Below, piece after piece: positions 54,466 to 63,196 of a stretch of 64,000 nucleotides of DNA. The stretch covers positions 1 to 64,000 of the forward strand of contig CANFLZ010000009.1 of the NCBI GenBank assembly GCA_947448135.1, written 5' to 3'. The position numbers were made by a program, and so were the translations under genes. Position 1 is the first letter of the stretch, and every line of letters starts with the position of its first letter. The notes below the pieces were generated by a model. That model was not told the DNA's origin, ran no database searches, and saw only the letters and a list, made by a program, of their open reading frames with translations. This DNA comes from Flavobacteriales bacterium. Lineage in GTDB: Bacteria; Bacteroidota; Bacteroidia; Flavobacteriales_D; Sanyastnellaceae.

Positions 54466-55793
54466 TGGAAAATCCGATTGCTGTGTTGCTTAAATCCATT
54501 GTCTATCTGCTTCGATATGCTTTAAACATAGGCGTAGAGAATCCTTTGCAACAATGTGCGCGCCATAACTTGTTGTACAATATGTCCTATCGATTGGATG
54601 CGACTGCAAACAATGATCGATGGATTGGTTTTCGTGAATGGTACCGTCATGGATGGAAAAAAAGCAAGTTGAAATCTCCTCTCTCCATCGAATCAAATCT
54701 TGGAGAGGGTCATCTGTTGATGACTTGGAATCACCTAAAAGACAGAGCCGCTCTGACTTATGTGCAAGACCACTCCTCGCAAAATGTATCTCACTTTTTA
54801 GGCAAAGACTGCATCGAAATTCAACATTCACAGACTTCATTCTTCAATCGCCTCCTTTGGCATGTTGGCGCTTTGTTGATTTCCTTGCGTTGTTTTTGTA
54901 TAAAAAGTCAACGCCCAAATTGGTCGTTAATCATCAGAGAGTCGATTGAATTGGCTTTTATTGCTGAGTATTGCCAAGAAGAAAATATCCGATTGATTTC
55001 TTTTTTCCATCCTTATGAAATTGACAGCAATGTGATTGCTCACTTCTTGATGAGTAAAGGAGTTGTTGTTCAATTTATCCCTTCAATCATTCCGCTGTAC
55101 GTGCACAATCATCATTTGATTTGCGATCAACTCGTCATTACGACACCCTATCAATTGGATGAAATCAAGCATCAATTTTCCAGTAGTATTTTCTACAAAC
55201 ACTTGGTCTATTGGTCTGCGGAATCAATCGGGCGCAACATTCAAAAAAACAAAAATTGGTCCTCGCAGTGTCACAATCCCAAAACAATCGCGTTTTATTC
55301 CCATGGTCAGTGGTTGCGAAATGAGTTACAACGGGCGGACAATGGCTTAAATCTCGAACAAACGGAAAATGAATTGTTGCTCGTCTTGAATCTGGTTGTT
55401 CAAAAATTCGACCTGGCACTAACCATATTCCTTCATCCATTAGAAAAGAAAAATCTGGCCCGTGCAGAACAACACTACCATGAACGATTAAATATACCCT
55501 TCCAGTGGGCAAATATCGAAGAGCGCTCTGCGCAATCATTTCATGCGTTTCATTGGGGAATAGGCGCCATGTCTTCCGTTGTATTTGAGCGCCTACTGAT
55601 GGGGCACAAAACGATTTTATTTCAACATCCTGGGTTTATATTTCCCATCAAAAATTCAGGAATTCAAAATATCTGTTTGTTCCAAGAAGCGGATATATCC
55701 GCCTGTCTAGAAGCGTATGAAAAAACCACCGCTGAACAATTTTTTAAAGAAAAAAATATTGCCTCTTATTACCACTTTCCTGATTTCAGGTAA
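54465..55793 (+). CDS. Putative GT-B-fold glycan transferase A
   Basis: A 442-residue protein (436 if GTG 54483 is used). I recognise no named family. The second half looks like the nucleotide-sugar half of GT-B polysaccharide transferases of the capsule/polysialyl type: AFYSHGQWLRNELQ, IFLHPLEKKNLARAE, then GAMSSVVFERLLMGHKTILF and HPGFIFP. The HP and SSxxFExxxxG motifs recur in the convergent protein encoded at 55769-57190, so the two may belong to one superfamily. The N-terminal half is less defined. It probably acts at the cytoplasmic membrane face on a surface glycan. The 3' end overlaps the convergent gene by 25 bp. Confidence 0.62.
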   Translation: MENPIAVLLKSIVYLLRYALNIGVENPLQQCARHNLLYNMSYRLDATANNDRWIGFREWYRHGWKKSKLKSPLSIESNLGEGHLLMTWNHLKDRAALTYVQDHSSQNVSHFLGKDCIEIQHSQTSFFNRLLWHVGALLISLRCFCIKSQRPNWSLIIRESIELAFIAEYCQEENIRLISFFHPYEIDSNVIAHFLMSKGVVVQFIPSIIPLYVHNHHLICDQLVITTPYQLDEIKHQFSSSIFYKHLVYWSAESIGRNIQKNKNWSSQCHNPKTIAFYSHGQWLRNELQRADNGLNLEQTENELLLVLNLVVQKFDLALTIFLHPLEKKNLARAEQHYHERLNIPFQWANIEERSAQSFHAFHWGIGAMSSVVFERLLMGHKTILFQHPGFIFPIKNSGIQNICLFQEADISACLEAYEKTTAEQFFKEKNIASYYHFPDFR

Positions 55794-57190
55794 TCATTAA
55801 ATTTTTCTGCATCCCAATTTCCGTAGACTTCTTCACGGTTTTGAATCAGTTTTCCTAATGATCGTTTGCTGAGAAATACTGCAATTGGATCTTCCGTTTC
55901 CTCAATCCCAACTGCGACTTTAGCATCCAGCATTTCTTGAACATAGGCATCATAAATACCGGTATTTTGCAAAGCAAAATTTTCGACGCCATAACCAATG
56001 CTGTCATAGAAAGTCGTGCTATAAATACTCAATTGAATCTGTGCATGCGAAAACCAATCATGCAATGAACCGGTCTGTACAATTTCGGTCTGATCATTGG
56101 CCAAAGCTTTGTATTTAGGAACATCAGCTGCTGGTTCGTACGGATGTAGCTTGACCACCATTTTCCAATCAGGATGATTTTTCAATTGCGCTTGAATCTT
56201 GGGGATCCATGCCAAGTATTGATCCGACAAGAACTTTTGTGCGCACATCAAAATCAAGTTGTCTTTCTGCTCTGATTTTTGTGCCGATTGGAACAAATAT
56301 GTGTAATCTCCCATTACAACCAATTGTCCATCTTTCCATTCAATTCCCTTTTTCAATCGCTCGTACCAAAGGTTTCCATACATTAAAAGATAATTCGGAA
56401 AAAAAGCATTTTCAATCCAAGGACGATAAGCCTCGGAATAGGTGTAATACAAATCCGCTTCGCTGATCAATCCATGCTGCACCTCGATGGTCTTAATTCC
56501 CATATCGCGCATAGCGGCGATAAAACCTTCGTTGATGTAATGCACCGTAAAAAATACACGCCTCACTTTTTTAGTGGTGTAAGAGCCCATGCAAGACATG
56601 TAACGCAGCAAATAAGAATGCAAGGACGAATCCAAATAATGCAATTCCTCATCGTTCCATCTTCCTGATTTTCTAGCGTTTTGATACACCTTACGCAAGT
56701 CTCTCCATTGTTTAAATACCTTTCCAAATGGCAATGCCTTGCGCTCCTCTCCTTGCGCTAAAGGAGCAAAGTAAAGATCGGGGTTCGACGGCCGACGCAC
56801 CAACAACTGTACTTTATCTTTTCCCAACTGCTTGATAATCTTAGAAAAAAAGATGGACTCCCCATTTTCCAAAAATCTTCCTGGATCAATAATCACATTC
56901 TCTTGAACCAATTGTCGATTTTTAAAAATTGTCTTGCAGGACAAAAGAAAAATATATACCCAATGAAAAATGGCTGATTGCTCAAATAACCGTTTCTTTT
57001 GTTTGGCTTTAATCCGACGATTTAAATAATAGTGCAATGCCGACTGGAAAACCTTTAAATACGATCCGCACTCTCCTATACAATCCCTTCTTCCCTCCAG
57101 TTTCTGCAATACATAGGCGTGCACCTCTGGAAAAGGAGTTGCAATAGGTTCTACAGGTGTTTTCTTTTTTTGCACGTGACCAAGATACAT
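55769..57190 (-). CDS. Putative GT-B-fold glycan transferase B
   Basis: A 473-residue protein of no named family. The first 130 residues are basic and lack clear domains. From about 220 on it shows KTIEVQHGLISEADLYYTYS (an HG motif as in capsule and CDP-glycerol transferases), NYLLMYGNLWYERL, LVVMGDYTYLF, MVVKLHPYEPAADV, and IYSTTFYDSIGYGVENFAL. These match the HP and S-T-x-F-D/E-x4-G pattern of the neighbouring protein A. I infer a sugar or sugar-phosphate transferase for surface polysaccharide. ATG 57190; divergent from the GT-C gene at 57225. Confidence 0.62.
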   Translation of the reverse strand: MYLGHVQKKKTPVEPIATPFPEVHAYVLQKLEGRRDCIGECGSYLKVFQSALHYYLNRRIKAKQKKRLFEQSAIFHWVYIFLLSCKTIFKNRQLVQENVIIDPGRFLENGESIFFSKIIKQLGKDKVQLLVRRPSNPDLYFAPLAQGEERKALPFGKVFKQWRDLRKVYQNARKSGRWNDEELHYLDSSLHSYLLRYMSCMGSYTTKKVRRVFFTVHYINEGFIAAMRDMGIKTIEVQHGLISEADLYYTYSEAYRPWIENAFFPNYLLMYGNLWYERLKKGIEWKDGQLVVMGDYTYLFQSAQKSEQKDNLILMCAQKFLSDQYLAWIPKIQAQLKNHPDWKMVVKLHPYEPAADVPKYKALANDQTEIVQTGSLHDWFSHAQIQLSIYSTTFYDSIGYGVENFALQNTGIYDAYVQEMLDAKVAVGIEETEDPIAVFLSKRSLGKLIQNREEVYGNWDAEKFNDYLKSGKW

Positions 57191-57224
57191 TCGGCTTGAA
57201 GGCTTTCATAATTTTTCTTACATT

Positions 57225-58874
57225 GTGGTGATTTTGAAAACCAAGATTTACCATATACTTCAAAGTGCTGGACAATGGATATTTATCTTTTTGTCATTGA
57301 CCTTCGTTTTGCAGTGCTTTCGTTTGATGCTAGGCTTGCCTGGTGCGGCTTATACGCCCATCATCGCGGCGCTGATCACCGTTGCTTGGACGCATGCTCA
57401 ACTAAAATTTTCTTGGTTGAGTGACGCATTAGCCATGGGGCTCATCGTTACTGCAGCGTTAACTTGTGACTATTATTACGACCTTTCTTTTGACGGACAA
57501 TGGTATCACCAAGATGCCATCATACTATTGCAGGAAGGCTGGAATCCTTTCTGGGATGCGCCAATCGCAAACAATATCGCTTCAGGATTGAATGCAGATT
57601 ACGTGAACCACTACGCCAAGGCATCGTGGTTTACTGCACAAGCTTTTTATGATCTGCTTCCATGGATTCAAATGAGTAAAATAGCCAATTTACTTTGGAT
57701 ATTCGCCTCTTTTCTCATCACCATGGGCGGCCTATTTCGATGGACACAACGCCCTTTCGTTGCTGGGATTATCGCTCTTCTTTTAGCCGCTTCACCCGCA
57801 GCCGTTGGCCAATCGCTCAGTTTTTATGTAGATGGGCAATTGTATTCTCTTTTGCTCATCCTGGCAGTATTACTAGCAGATGTATTCATTGATGGATATT
57901 CCGCCATCCGTTGGACGGGGATTGTTTTGGCTTTTATCTATCTCAGCAATATCAAGTTTACCGGATTGATTTATGGGTCGCTGATGATCGGCATCCTGAT
58001 CATTGCTGTTGCTATTAAAAACAAACCCGCGCTTTACAAAACCATTCTCTTTTCTGGACTGACTTTCGTTTTAGGTTTTGGAATATTTGGGGCGTGTACC
58101 TATGTCCGAAATATCCAAGAAAAAGGTCATCCTTTCTATCCTTTGATGGGCGAAAACAATGAAGGGAAGCACATTGCTGAGGTTCAGTATCCAAAGAATT
58201 TCTTTGGGGAAAATCGCTTCGAACAATGGAATCTCGCCACTTTCAGCTACCCCACTTACACCTCTCCCGATACGCATCCTTCTCGCCCCAAGACTTTGTT
58301 CCGATGGAAAAATATTCGTGAATCGTTCACCTATTATCAGCTCCATCAGCCCATGGTGATTGGGGCATTAGGGCCGTTTTCGGCTGAGCTTATTTTACTC
58401 CTGATTCCGTTGTTGGCGATTTTGTTATACCGTCACTTCAAAGGTGTTTTTCCTTGGATATTATTGGGATTGGCGGCCATTGTCGTGATACAGCCTGAAT
58501 TTTGGAACTACCGGTACGCGCCTCATTCACTTTTCGTTTTGGGTTGGATTATCTTATTTGGTCTTTTGGATACCAGCCGTTGGATACAACGTTACTCTTT
58601 AATCATAGCTGTTGGCTTTATTGCTAATTTTTCCATTTGTGGGTATGAATATGCCAAATGGAATCAAGCCGGCTCTCATGCTATCCATTCAGAAAAAAGA
58701 CATCTGCAAAATCAACCCTTGTACATCAAAAAAGGATGGGTTCGCTCAATGGATGTGCGATTGAAAGAATGGGGCGTACAAGAAATCCCAGCGCCGCAAG
58801 AAAGTAAAAATAGCCTTTGGAAATCATTCGCTGCAGACGGAATGAGTGGATGGCAATATACCTTTGTGCCATGA
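57225..58874 (+). CDS. GT-C-like membrane glycosyltransferase
   Basis: A 549-residue integral membrane protein with about eleven to twelve hydrophobic helices. The first large loop carries DYYYDLSFDGQWYHQDAIIL, with an acidic/aromatic pattern (DG-x-WYHQD) as in the catalytic loop of GT-C enzymes (the EmbC/ArnT/PMT type), and a short periplasmic C-terminal domain follows. GT-C enzymes use polyprenyl-phosphate sugars on the outer membrane face. No ATG is available; GTG 57225 or TTG 57234. It overlaps the UbiA gene by 4 nt, and with that lipid-sugar synthase forms an obvious donor-transferase pair. Confidence 0.74.
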   Translation: MVILKTKIYHILQSAGQWIFIFLSLTFVLQCFRLMLGLPGAAYTPIIAALITVAWTHAQLKFSWLSDALAMGLIVTAALTCDYYYDLSFDGQWYHQDAIILLQEGWNPFWDAPIANNIASGLNADYVNHYAKASWFTAQAFYDLLPWIQMSKIANLLWIFASFLITMGGLFRWTQRPFVAGIIALLLAASPAAVGQSLSFYVDGQLYSLLLILAVLLADVFIDGYSAIRWTGIVLAFIYLSNIKFTGLIYGSLMIGILIIAVAIKNKPALYKTILFSGLTFVLGFGIFGACTYVRNIQEKGHPFYPLMGENNEGKHIAEVQYPKNFFGENRFEQWNLATFSYPTYTSPDTHPSRPKTLFRWKNIRESFTYYQLHQPMVIGALGPFSAELILLLIPLLAILLYRHFKGVFPWILLGLAAIVVIQPEFWNYRYAPHSLFVLGWIILFGLLDTSRWIQRYSLIIAVGFIANFSICGYEYAKWNQAGSHAIHSEKRHLQNQPLYIKKGWVRSMDVRLKEWGVQEIPAPQESKNSLWKSFAADGMSGWQYTFVP

Positions 58875-59749
58875 AAGCCTTGTTGGAATTGATTCGCGTA
58901 AAAAGTTGGGTAAAAAATGGCTTCATTTTTCTGCCATTAATATTCTCTCTCAACTTACTTCATGCTGTGCTTGTTCAGCAAGCCGCTTTTGCTTTCTTAT
59001 CCTTTTCTTTGGCTTGCTCATTTATTTACGTCATCAATGATTGGGTAGATGCCGATAAAGATGCCCTCCATCCCAGAAAAAAATTACGCCCGCTACCTGC
59101 TGGATCCATTTCCAAAAACACAGCGTTACTCATTGCCGTGCTTTGCTTGACGGGCTCTATTTCAATTGCCTTTATCGCTCAATTGCCCGCTGCCTTTGGG
59201 GGTATTCTACTGGTTTACATCGTTTTGAATTTGGCGTACTCGTTTGTCTTAAAGCAAATCAACATCATCGAGTTCTTCATCGTTGCGGTGAATTTTGTTT
59301 TTCGTGTTTTAGCGGGTTGTTATGTCATCGCTGTCAATCCCACTTCGTGGATTTTAGTGGTGAGCTTTTTCCTTGCTCTTTTCCTCATTCTGATCAAAAG
59401 AAAATCGGAATTGGTTATGCTCGATAATGGAGCCAAAAATCATCGCGCTGTACTTGCTCATTATAGCCAAGAGCTCTTGGATAAATTCCTCTTTATCGTT
59501 GCTACCATTACCATTACAGCTTATTTGCTCTACACAATGGACGCTAAGGTGCAAACGGCATTGCACACCGATAAAATTCTATACACCTCGATATTTGTGG
59601 TATTGGGAATTTTTCGATTTATTCAATTGAGTCACTTCAAAGCGTTTGATGGCGAAGGAGATCCTACCACCTTGCTGTTCAAAGATCGTTTTACGCAAGT
59701 CAACCTTTTGCTCTGGATTGTCTCTTTGATTGTTATCCTCTATGTCTAA
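58871..59749 (+). CDS. UbiA-family decaprenyl-phosphate phosphoribosyltransferase-like protein
   Basis: A 292-residue polytopic membrane protein of the UbiA superfamily. The first Asp-rich site is NDWVDADKD (56-64), followed by HPRKKLRPLPAG (67-78), the pattern I know from 5-phosphoribosyl-1-PRPP:decaprenyl-phosphate phosphoribosyltransferases (mycobacterial Rv3806c). A second acidic cluster, RKSELVML with nearby NHR, lies in the later loop, and the C-terminus has FDGEGDPTTLLFKD. It should move phosphoribose from PRPP to a polyprenyl phosphate. ATG 58871 overlaps the GT-C stop (ATGA), and the HAD gene overlaps its end by 8 nt. Confidence 0.85.
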   Translation: MKALLELIRVKSWVKNGFIFLPLIFSLNLLHAVLVQQAAFAFLSFSLACSFIYVINDWVDADKDALHPRKKLRPLPAGSISKNTALLIAVLCLTGSISIAFIAQLPAAFGGILLVYIVLNLAYSFVLKQINIIEFFIVAVNFVFRVLAGCYVIAVNPTSWILVVSFFLALFLILIKRKSELVMLDNGAKNHRAVLAHYSQELLDKFLFIVATITITAYLLYTMDAKVQTALHTDKILYTSIFVVLGIFRFIQLSHFKAFDGEGDPTTLLFKDRFTQVNLLLWIVSLIVILYV

Positions 59750-60344
59750 TACCAATCGCGTTGCTGTTTTCGACTTCGATGGTACTTTGTATCAAAAGGA
59801 TACAATGATTCAATTCTGTCTTTTCATCTACCAAAAACATCCGTTACGATTGCGGTTTGCCATTTTGCAAGTAATCGCGGCGTTGCTCTATGCGTTTAGA
59901 ATAATCTCTATAGAAAAATTCAAAACCATTTTTCTTTCCTATTTGAATGGGTTGGATGAAAACAAGGTAAATCAAGCCTTACAATTGTTTTGGGCAGAAC
60001 GATTTCCGAACCAATTCCATGAAAACGTCTATCAAAAATTAAAAGATATTCAGTCCCAAAATATTTCCTGTCTATGTATTTCCGCTTCTCCCGATTGGAT
60101 GATTGAAGAAGCTTGCAATCAACTTGGAATTACCCATGTCATGGGTTCTACTGTCGTTTACGAAAACAAGAAATGGGCCTGGAAATTCAATTGCAGAGGG
60201 AAGAAAAAAATTCATTTTCTTGAAAATGCATATCCCAACGCAATTGTAATAGAGGCCTACAGTGATAATATCGATGATCACTACTTACTCAAAAAAGCCG
60301 AAAAGGGTTTTCGCATTCACAAAGGCAACATCATAGCCTATTAA
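59742..60344 (+). CDS. HAD-IB family phosphatase
   Basis: A 200-residue haloacid dehalogenase-like hydrolase, subclass IB (SerB/PSP-like). Motif I is VFDFDGTLYQKDT (Asp11, Asp13), motif II the Ser in CLCISASPDWM, and motif IV lies near YSDNIDDHYLL. Given its overlap with the phosphoribosyltransferase, the likely substrate is polyprenyl-phosphoryl-phosphoribose, which must lose its 5-phosphate to become a donor; this is inference. In many bacteria an HAD domain is fused to such UbiA proteins, to my knowledge. Its stop overlaps selD within TTAA. Confidence 0.84.
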   Translation: MSNTNRVAVFDFDGTLYQKDTMIQFCLFIYQKHPLRLRFAILQVIAALLYAFRIISIEKFKTIFLSYLNGLDENKVNQALQLFWAERFPNQFHENVYQKLKDIQSQNISCLCISASPDWMIEEACNQLGITHVMGSTVVYENKKWAWKFNCRGKKKIHFLENAYPNAIVIEAYSDNIDDHYLLKKAEKGFRIHKGNIIAY

Positions 60345-61372
60345 GAATTGACGTAAATCGCCTTCTCTTCTTTATTCGTGCACATTCCAATGCGATACAC
60401 GTTTTGATTGGATTGACGCGCTTGTTCTATAAATTGATTTTCAAACCCTGGATTGACTGCAATCAACAACCCTCCAGAAGTTTGTGGATCAAACAAGGGA
60501 ATCAACTGTGCCATAGCGGAAATGTCGGTCTCAGCGGCAAATCGGGAATAGGTTTTCATCGCCATATCGGCATAGATACTTTGTTGGATAAACGGCTGCG
60601 CGGCCTCTAAAATCGGTACGGCTGCAAAATTCAAATGGGCACTTAAACCCTTTGGCTGCAACATTTCCATCAAGTGTCCCACCAATCCAAAGCCGGTTAC
60701 ATCAGTCATTGCCGTTACATAAGACAATTTTCCCGCAACTGCTCCAAAAGAATTCAATTGCGTCATGCTTTCCAAAGCTGGTAAAAATTGCTCTTCAGAA
60801 ATAAGGCCTCTTTTCAAGGCTGTGGACATTACGCCAACGCCTAAAGATTTGGTGATGTACAAAATATCCCCTGATTGAATCGTGTGGTTTTGCTTGATCT
60901 CCGATCTACTCACCCTTCCCGTCACCGAAAGCCCAAACAAAGGTTCTTGTGTCTCTATCGAATGTCCTCCGGCTAAAACAACTCCAGCTTGGTCACAAAT
61001 TTCCCGAGCTCCTTGCATGGCTTGTGAAGCGCTTTCAGTACCCAACTTTCCTACAGGCCATCCCAAAATAGCCAATGCCATTTGTGGGGTTCCTCCCATG
61101 GCCCAAACGTCACTCAACGCATTGGCCGCAGCAATGCGCCCAAAATCAAAAGGATTGTCTACGACTGGTAAAAAAAAGTCGGTCGTGTGCACCAAACAAC
61201 TATCTCCTTCCCATACCATAACTGCCGCGTCATCATTGCCAGAATTGCCAACCAAAAGACGGGGATCATTCTCCTCATTTCGATGCCCTTTTAAAATCTC
61301 ATGTAGGTGTTGTGGTGATATTTTACAACCACAGCCTCCAGCGGTAGTTGTTTGCGTCAGTTTCAATTCCAT
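60341..61372 (-). CDS. selD: Selenide, water dikinase
   Basis: A 343-residue SelD. The N-terminal GGCGCKIS has the catalytic Cys (Cys14) and Lys17; it uses Cys, not selenocysteine (no in-frame UGA is needed). Further landmarks are GNSGNDDAAVMVWEGDS, TTDFFLPVVDNPFDFGRIAA, GGHSIETQEPLFGLSVTG and DVTGFGLVGHLMEML. It makes selenophosphate from selenide and ATP. The gene overlaps mnmH by 10 nt; with no selA or selB seen, tRNA selenouridine is the evident use. Confidence 0.96.
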   Translation of the reverse strand: MELKLTQTTTAGGCGCKISPQHLHEILKGHRNEENDPRLLVGNSGNDDAAVMVWEGDSCLVHTTDFFLPVVDNPFDFGRIAAANALSDVWAMGGTPQMALAILGWPVGKLGTESASQAMQGAREICDQAGVVLAGGHSIETQEPLFGLSVTGRVSRSEIKQNHTIQSGDILYITKSLGVGVMSTALKRGLISEEQFLPALESMTQLNSFGAVAGKLSYVTAMTDVTGFGLVGHLMEMLQPKGLSAHLNFAAVPILEAAQPFIQQSIYADMAMKTYSRFAAETDISAMAQLIPLFDPQTSGGLLIAVNPGFENQFIEQARQSNQNVYRIGMCTNKEEKAIYVNS

Positions 61373-62394
61373 TTCAATTCCAATATTTGTTGAATCACTT
61401 CCTCATTCGAATCGCTTGGGCGCAAAGCGATGTTTACTTTTTGCTGCGCGATTTTTTCGTGGTGATGCTGGTAATTTTTATCATAATAATGCAACAATAT
61501 ATCCAGCCAACCATTTCTATCATCCGCTCGCAATTTCTCAATAGCATCACGGGTTTGCTCTCTTCCCATTCTTTTATTGAGCTGCTCCGTTTTCTCCTCT
61601 AAATCCTCCACTGAAAAGACGCCGTAGATTCTCAAAATTTCCGCCTTTCGAAATGCTGCACTGCGCTGCACTTCTATCCTTGGGGCCATTAATATTTTTT
61701 GAAAAAAGGGATCTGGAATTCTAACACGCCCGATCATCCTGCTTTCACTCTCTACATACAATGGACCTTCCTGCAATTGCCACAAGGCCTTGCACAATAC
61801 ATTTTCAAACTGCTCTTGAGTGGGCTGTTCTGGCAATCCAAGCCCGCCAAAAGCGGAACCTCTGTGATGGGCCAATCCCTCTAAATCTATCACTTGTTGT
61901 CCCACGTGCTGCAGATCGTGAAGTAGTCCTGTTTTTCCAGCTCCTGTCAATCCGGAAACGACGCGCATCTCTCGATCCTTCTCCAATTGAGTCAACCAGG
62001 TATTGCGCCACTTCTTGTATCCTCCATTCACCATCAGTACTTCAAATCCGACTTCTGCCAATAACCCTGCGGTAATTTTACTGCGCAGCCCACCGCGCCA
62101 ACAATGTAAAATGATGGTTCTTTTTGCTGTTGATGACAATGCCTTTTGCTGAATCTCGGGAAACAAAGGACTTACCAATGCATAACCGAGTTCAACGGCT
62201 TTTGACTGTCCTTGCTCTTTGTAACAACAACCTACCAAATGACGGTGTTCGTTGTTCAATAATGGAATATTAATGGCTCCTGGGATATGGCCCTTTTCAA
62301 ACTCTTTTTCAGAGCGAACATCTACAACAGGAATATCACCTTGCGCATAAAGCGTTAGTGCCTCTTCTATCTCAATAAATTTCGGTTCATGCAT
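61363..62394 (-). CDS. mnmH: tRNA 2-selenouridine synthase
   Basis: A 343-residue MnmH/SelU with an N-terminal rhodanese domain (about 1-130; the active Cys98 in IILHCWRGGLRSK) and a C-terminal P-loop domain with Walker A SGLTGAGKTGL (147-157). It replaces sulfur by selenium at the wobble uridine of tRNAs for Lys, Glu and Gln, using selenophosphate. It is cotranscribed with selD (10-nt overlap) and shares one base with the AIM24-like gene upstream (its ATG at 62394 is in that gene's stop region). Confidence 0.95.
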   Translation of the reverse strand: MHEPKFIEIEEALTLYAQGDIPVVDVRSEKEFEKGHIPGAINIPLLNNEHRHLVGCCYKEQGQSKAVELGYALVSPLFPEIQQKALSSTAKRTIILHCWRGGLRSKITAGLLAEVGFEVLMVNGGYKKWRNTWLTQLEKDREMRVVSGLTGAGKTGLLHDLQHVGQQVIDLEGLAHHRGSAFGGLGLPEQPTQEQFENVLCKALWQLQEGPLYVESESRMIGRVRIPDPFFQKILMAPRIEVQRSAAFRKAEILRIYGVFSVEDLEEKTEQLNKRMGREQTRDAIEKLRADDRNGWLDILLHYYDKNYQHHHEKIAQQKVNIALRPSDSNEEVIQQILELKWN

Positions 62395-63188
62395 CAGATG
62401 CCGTCTCCGTCCAATAGATTGCCCAATCCTCCTAATATGCTTCCTTCTTCTTTTCTTCCTCCCACCGATCCGTAGGATAAAATTCTACTCGCCAATCGTG
62501 AAATCGGTAAGGTCTGCAACCAAACCTTTCCAGGACCCTTCAGAGTGGCATAAAACAACCCTTCGCCACCAAACAGAGAGTTTTTAATTCCTCCAATAAA
62601 TTGAATGTCAAAATCTACCTCTTGCGTGTAAGCCACGACACATCCGGTATCCACACGGAGCATCTCACCTGGCGCTAAAACACGCTCGATGATGTGTCCT
62701 CCCGCATGACAAAATGCAAATCCATCACCTTCCAATTTTTGCATGATAAATCCCTCGCCACCAAACAACCCTGTTCCCAATTTCTTCTGCAATTCAATAC
62801 CCACACTCACTCCCTTGGCCGCACACAAAAAAGAGTCTTTTTGACAAATCAATTTTCCTCCCATCTGCTGCAAGTCCATTGGTATAATCCGACCTGGATA
62901 AGGCGAAGCAAAAGCAACGCGAGCCTTATTGTATCCCATGTGTGTAAAGGCTGTCATGAAAAGACTTTCACCAGTCAACATACGTTTTCCGGCACTCATC
63001 AACTTTCCAAAAAACCCATTGTTCTGAGCAGAACCATCACCAAATATGGTTTCCATCTGAATGCCTTCGTCCATATACATGAACGCTCCGGCTTCTGCTA
63101 CGACGGTTTCTTGGGGATCTAACTCGATCTCCACACATTGCATTTCTTCTCCAAAAATGCGGTAGTCGATTTCGTGATTTCTTCTCAT
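62394..63188 (-). CDS. TIGR00266/AIM24-family protein
   Basis: A 264-residue beta-rich protein of the AIM24/TIGR00266 family: [20 protein letters not shown] near the start, then [36 protein letters not shown] and [20 protein letters not shown]. The fold is related to TRAP-like beta-helices; bacterial functions are unknown. It lies 8 nt after the kinase gene and adjoins mnmH, so the PfkB-AIM24-mnmH-selD group could be one transcript. Confidence 0.9.
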   Translation of the reverse strand: MRRNHEIDYRIFGEEMQCVEIELDPQETVVAEAGAFMYMDEGIQMETIFGDGSAQNNGFFGKLMSAGKRMLTGESLFMTAFTHMGYNKARVAFASPYPGRIIPMDLQQMGGKLICQKDSFLCAAKGVSVGIELQKKLGTGLFGGEGFIMQKLEGDGFAFCHAGGHIIERVLAPGEMLRVDTGCVVAYTQEVDFDIQFIGGIKNSLFGGEGLFYATLKGPGKVWLQTLPISRLASRILSYGSVGGRKEEGSILGGLGNLLDGDGI

Positions 63189-63196
63189 GTTGCTCT

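Noticed and set aside
53435-60344. Genomic island acquired with a mobile element
   Set aside because: No integrase, transposase, tRNA edge or direct repeats were found, and base composition looks similar to the neighbours by eye.
60882-61544. 220-residue plus-strand open frame
   Set aside because: It lies entirely antisense to selD and mnmH, both of which have full conserved motifs.
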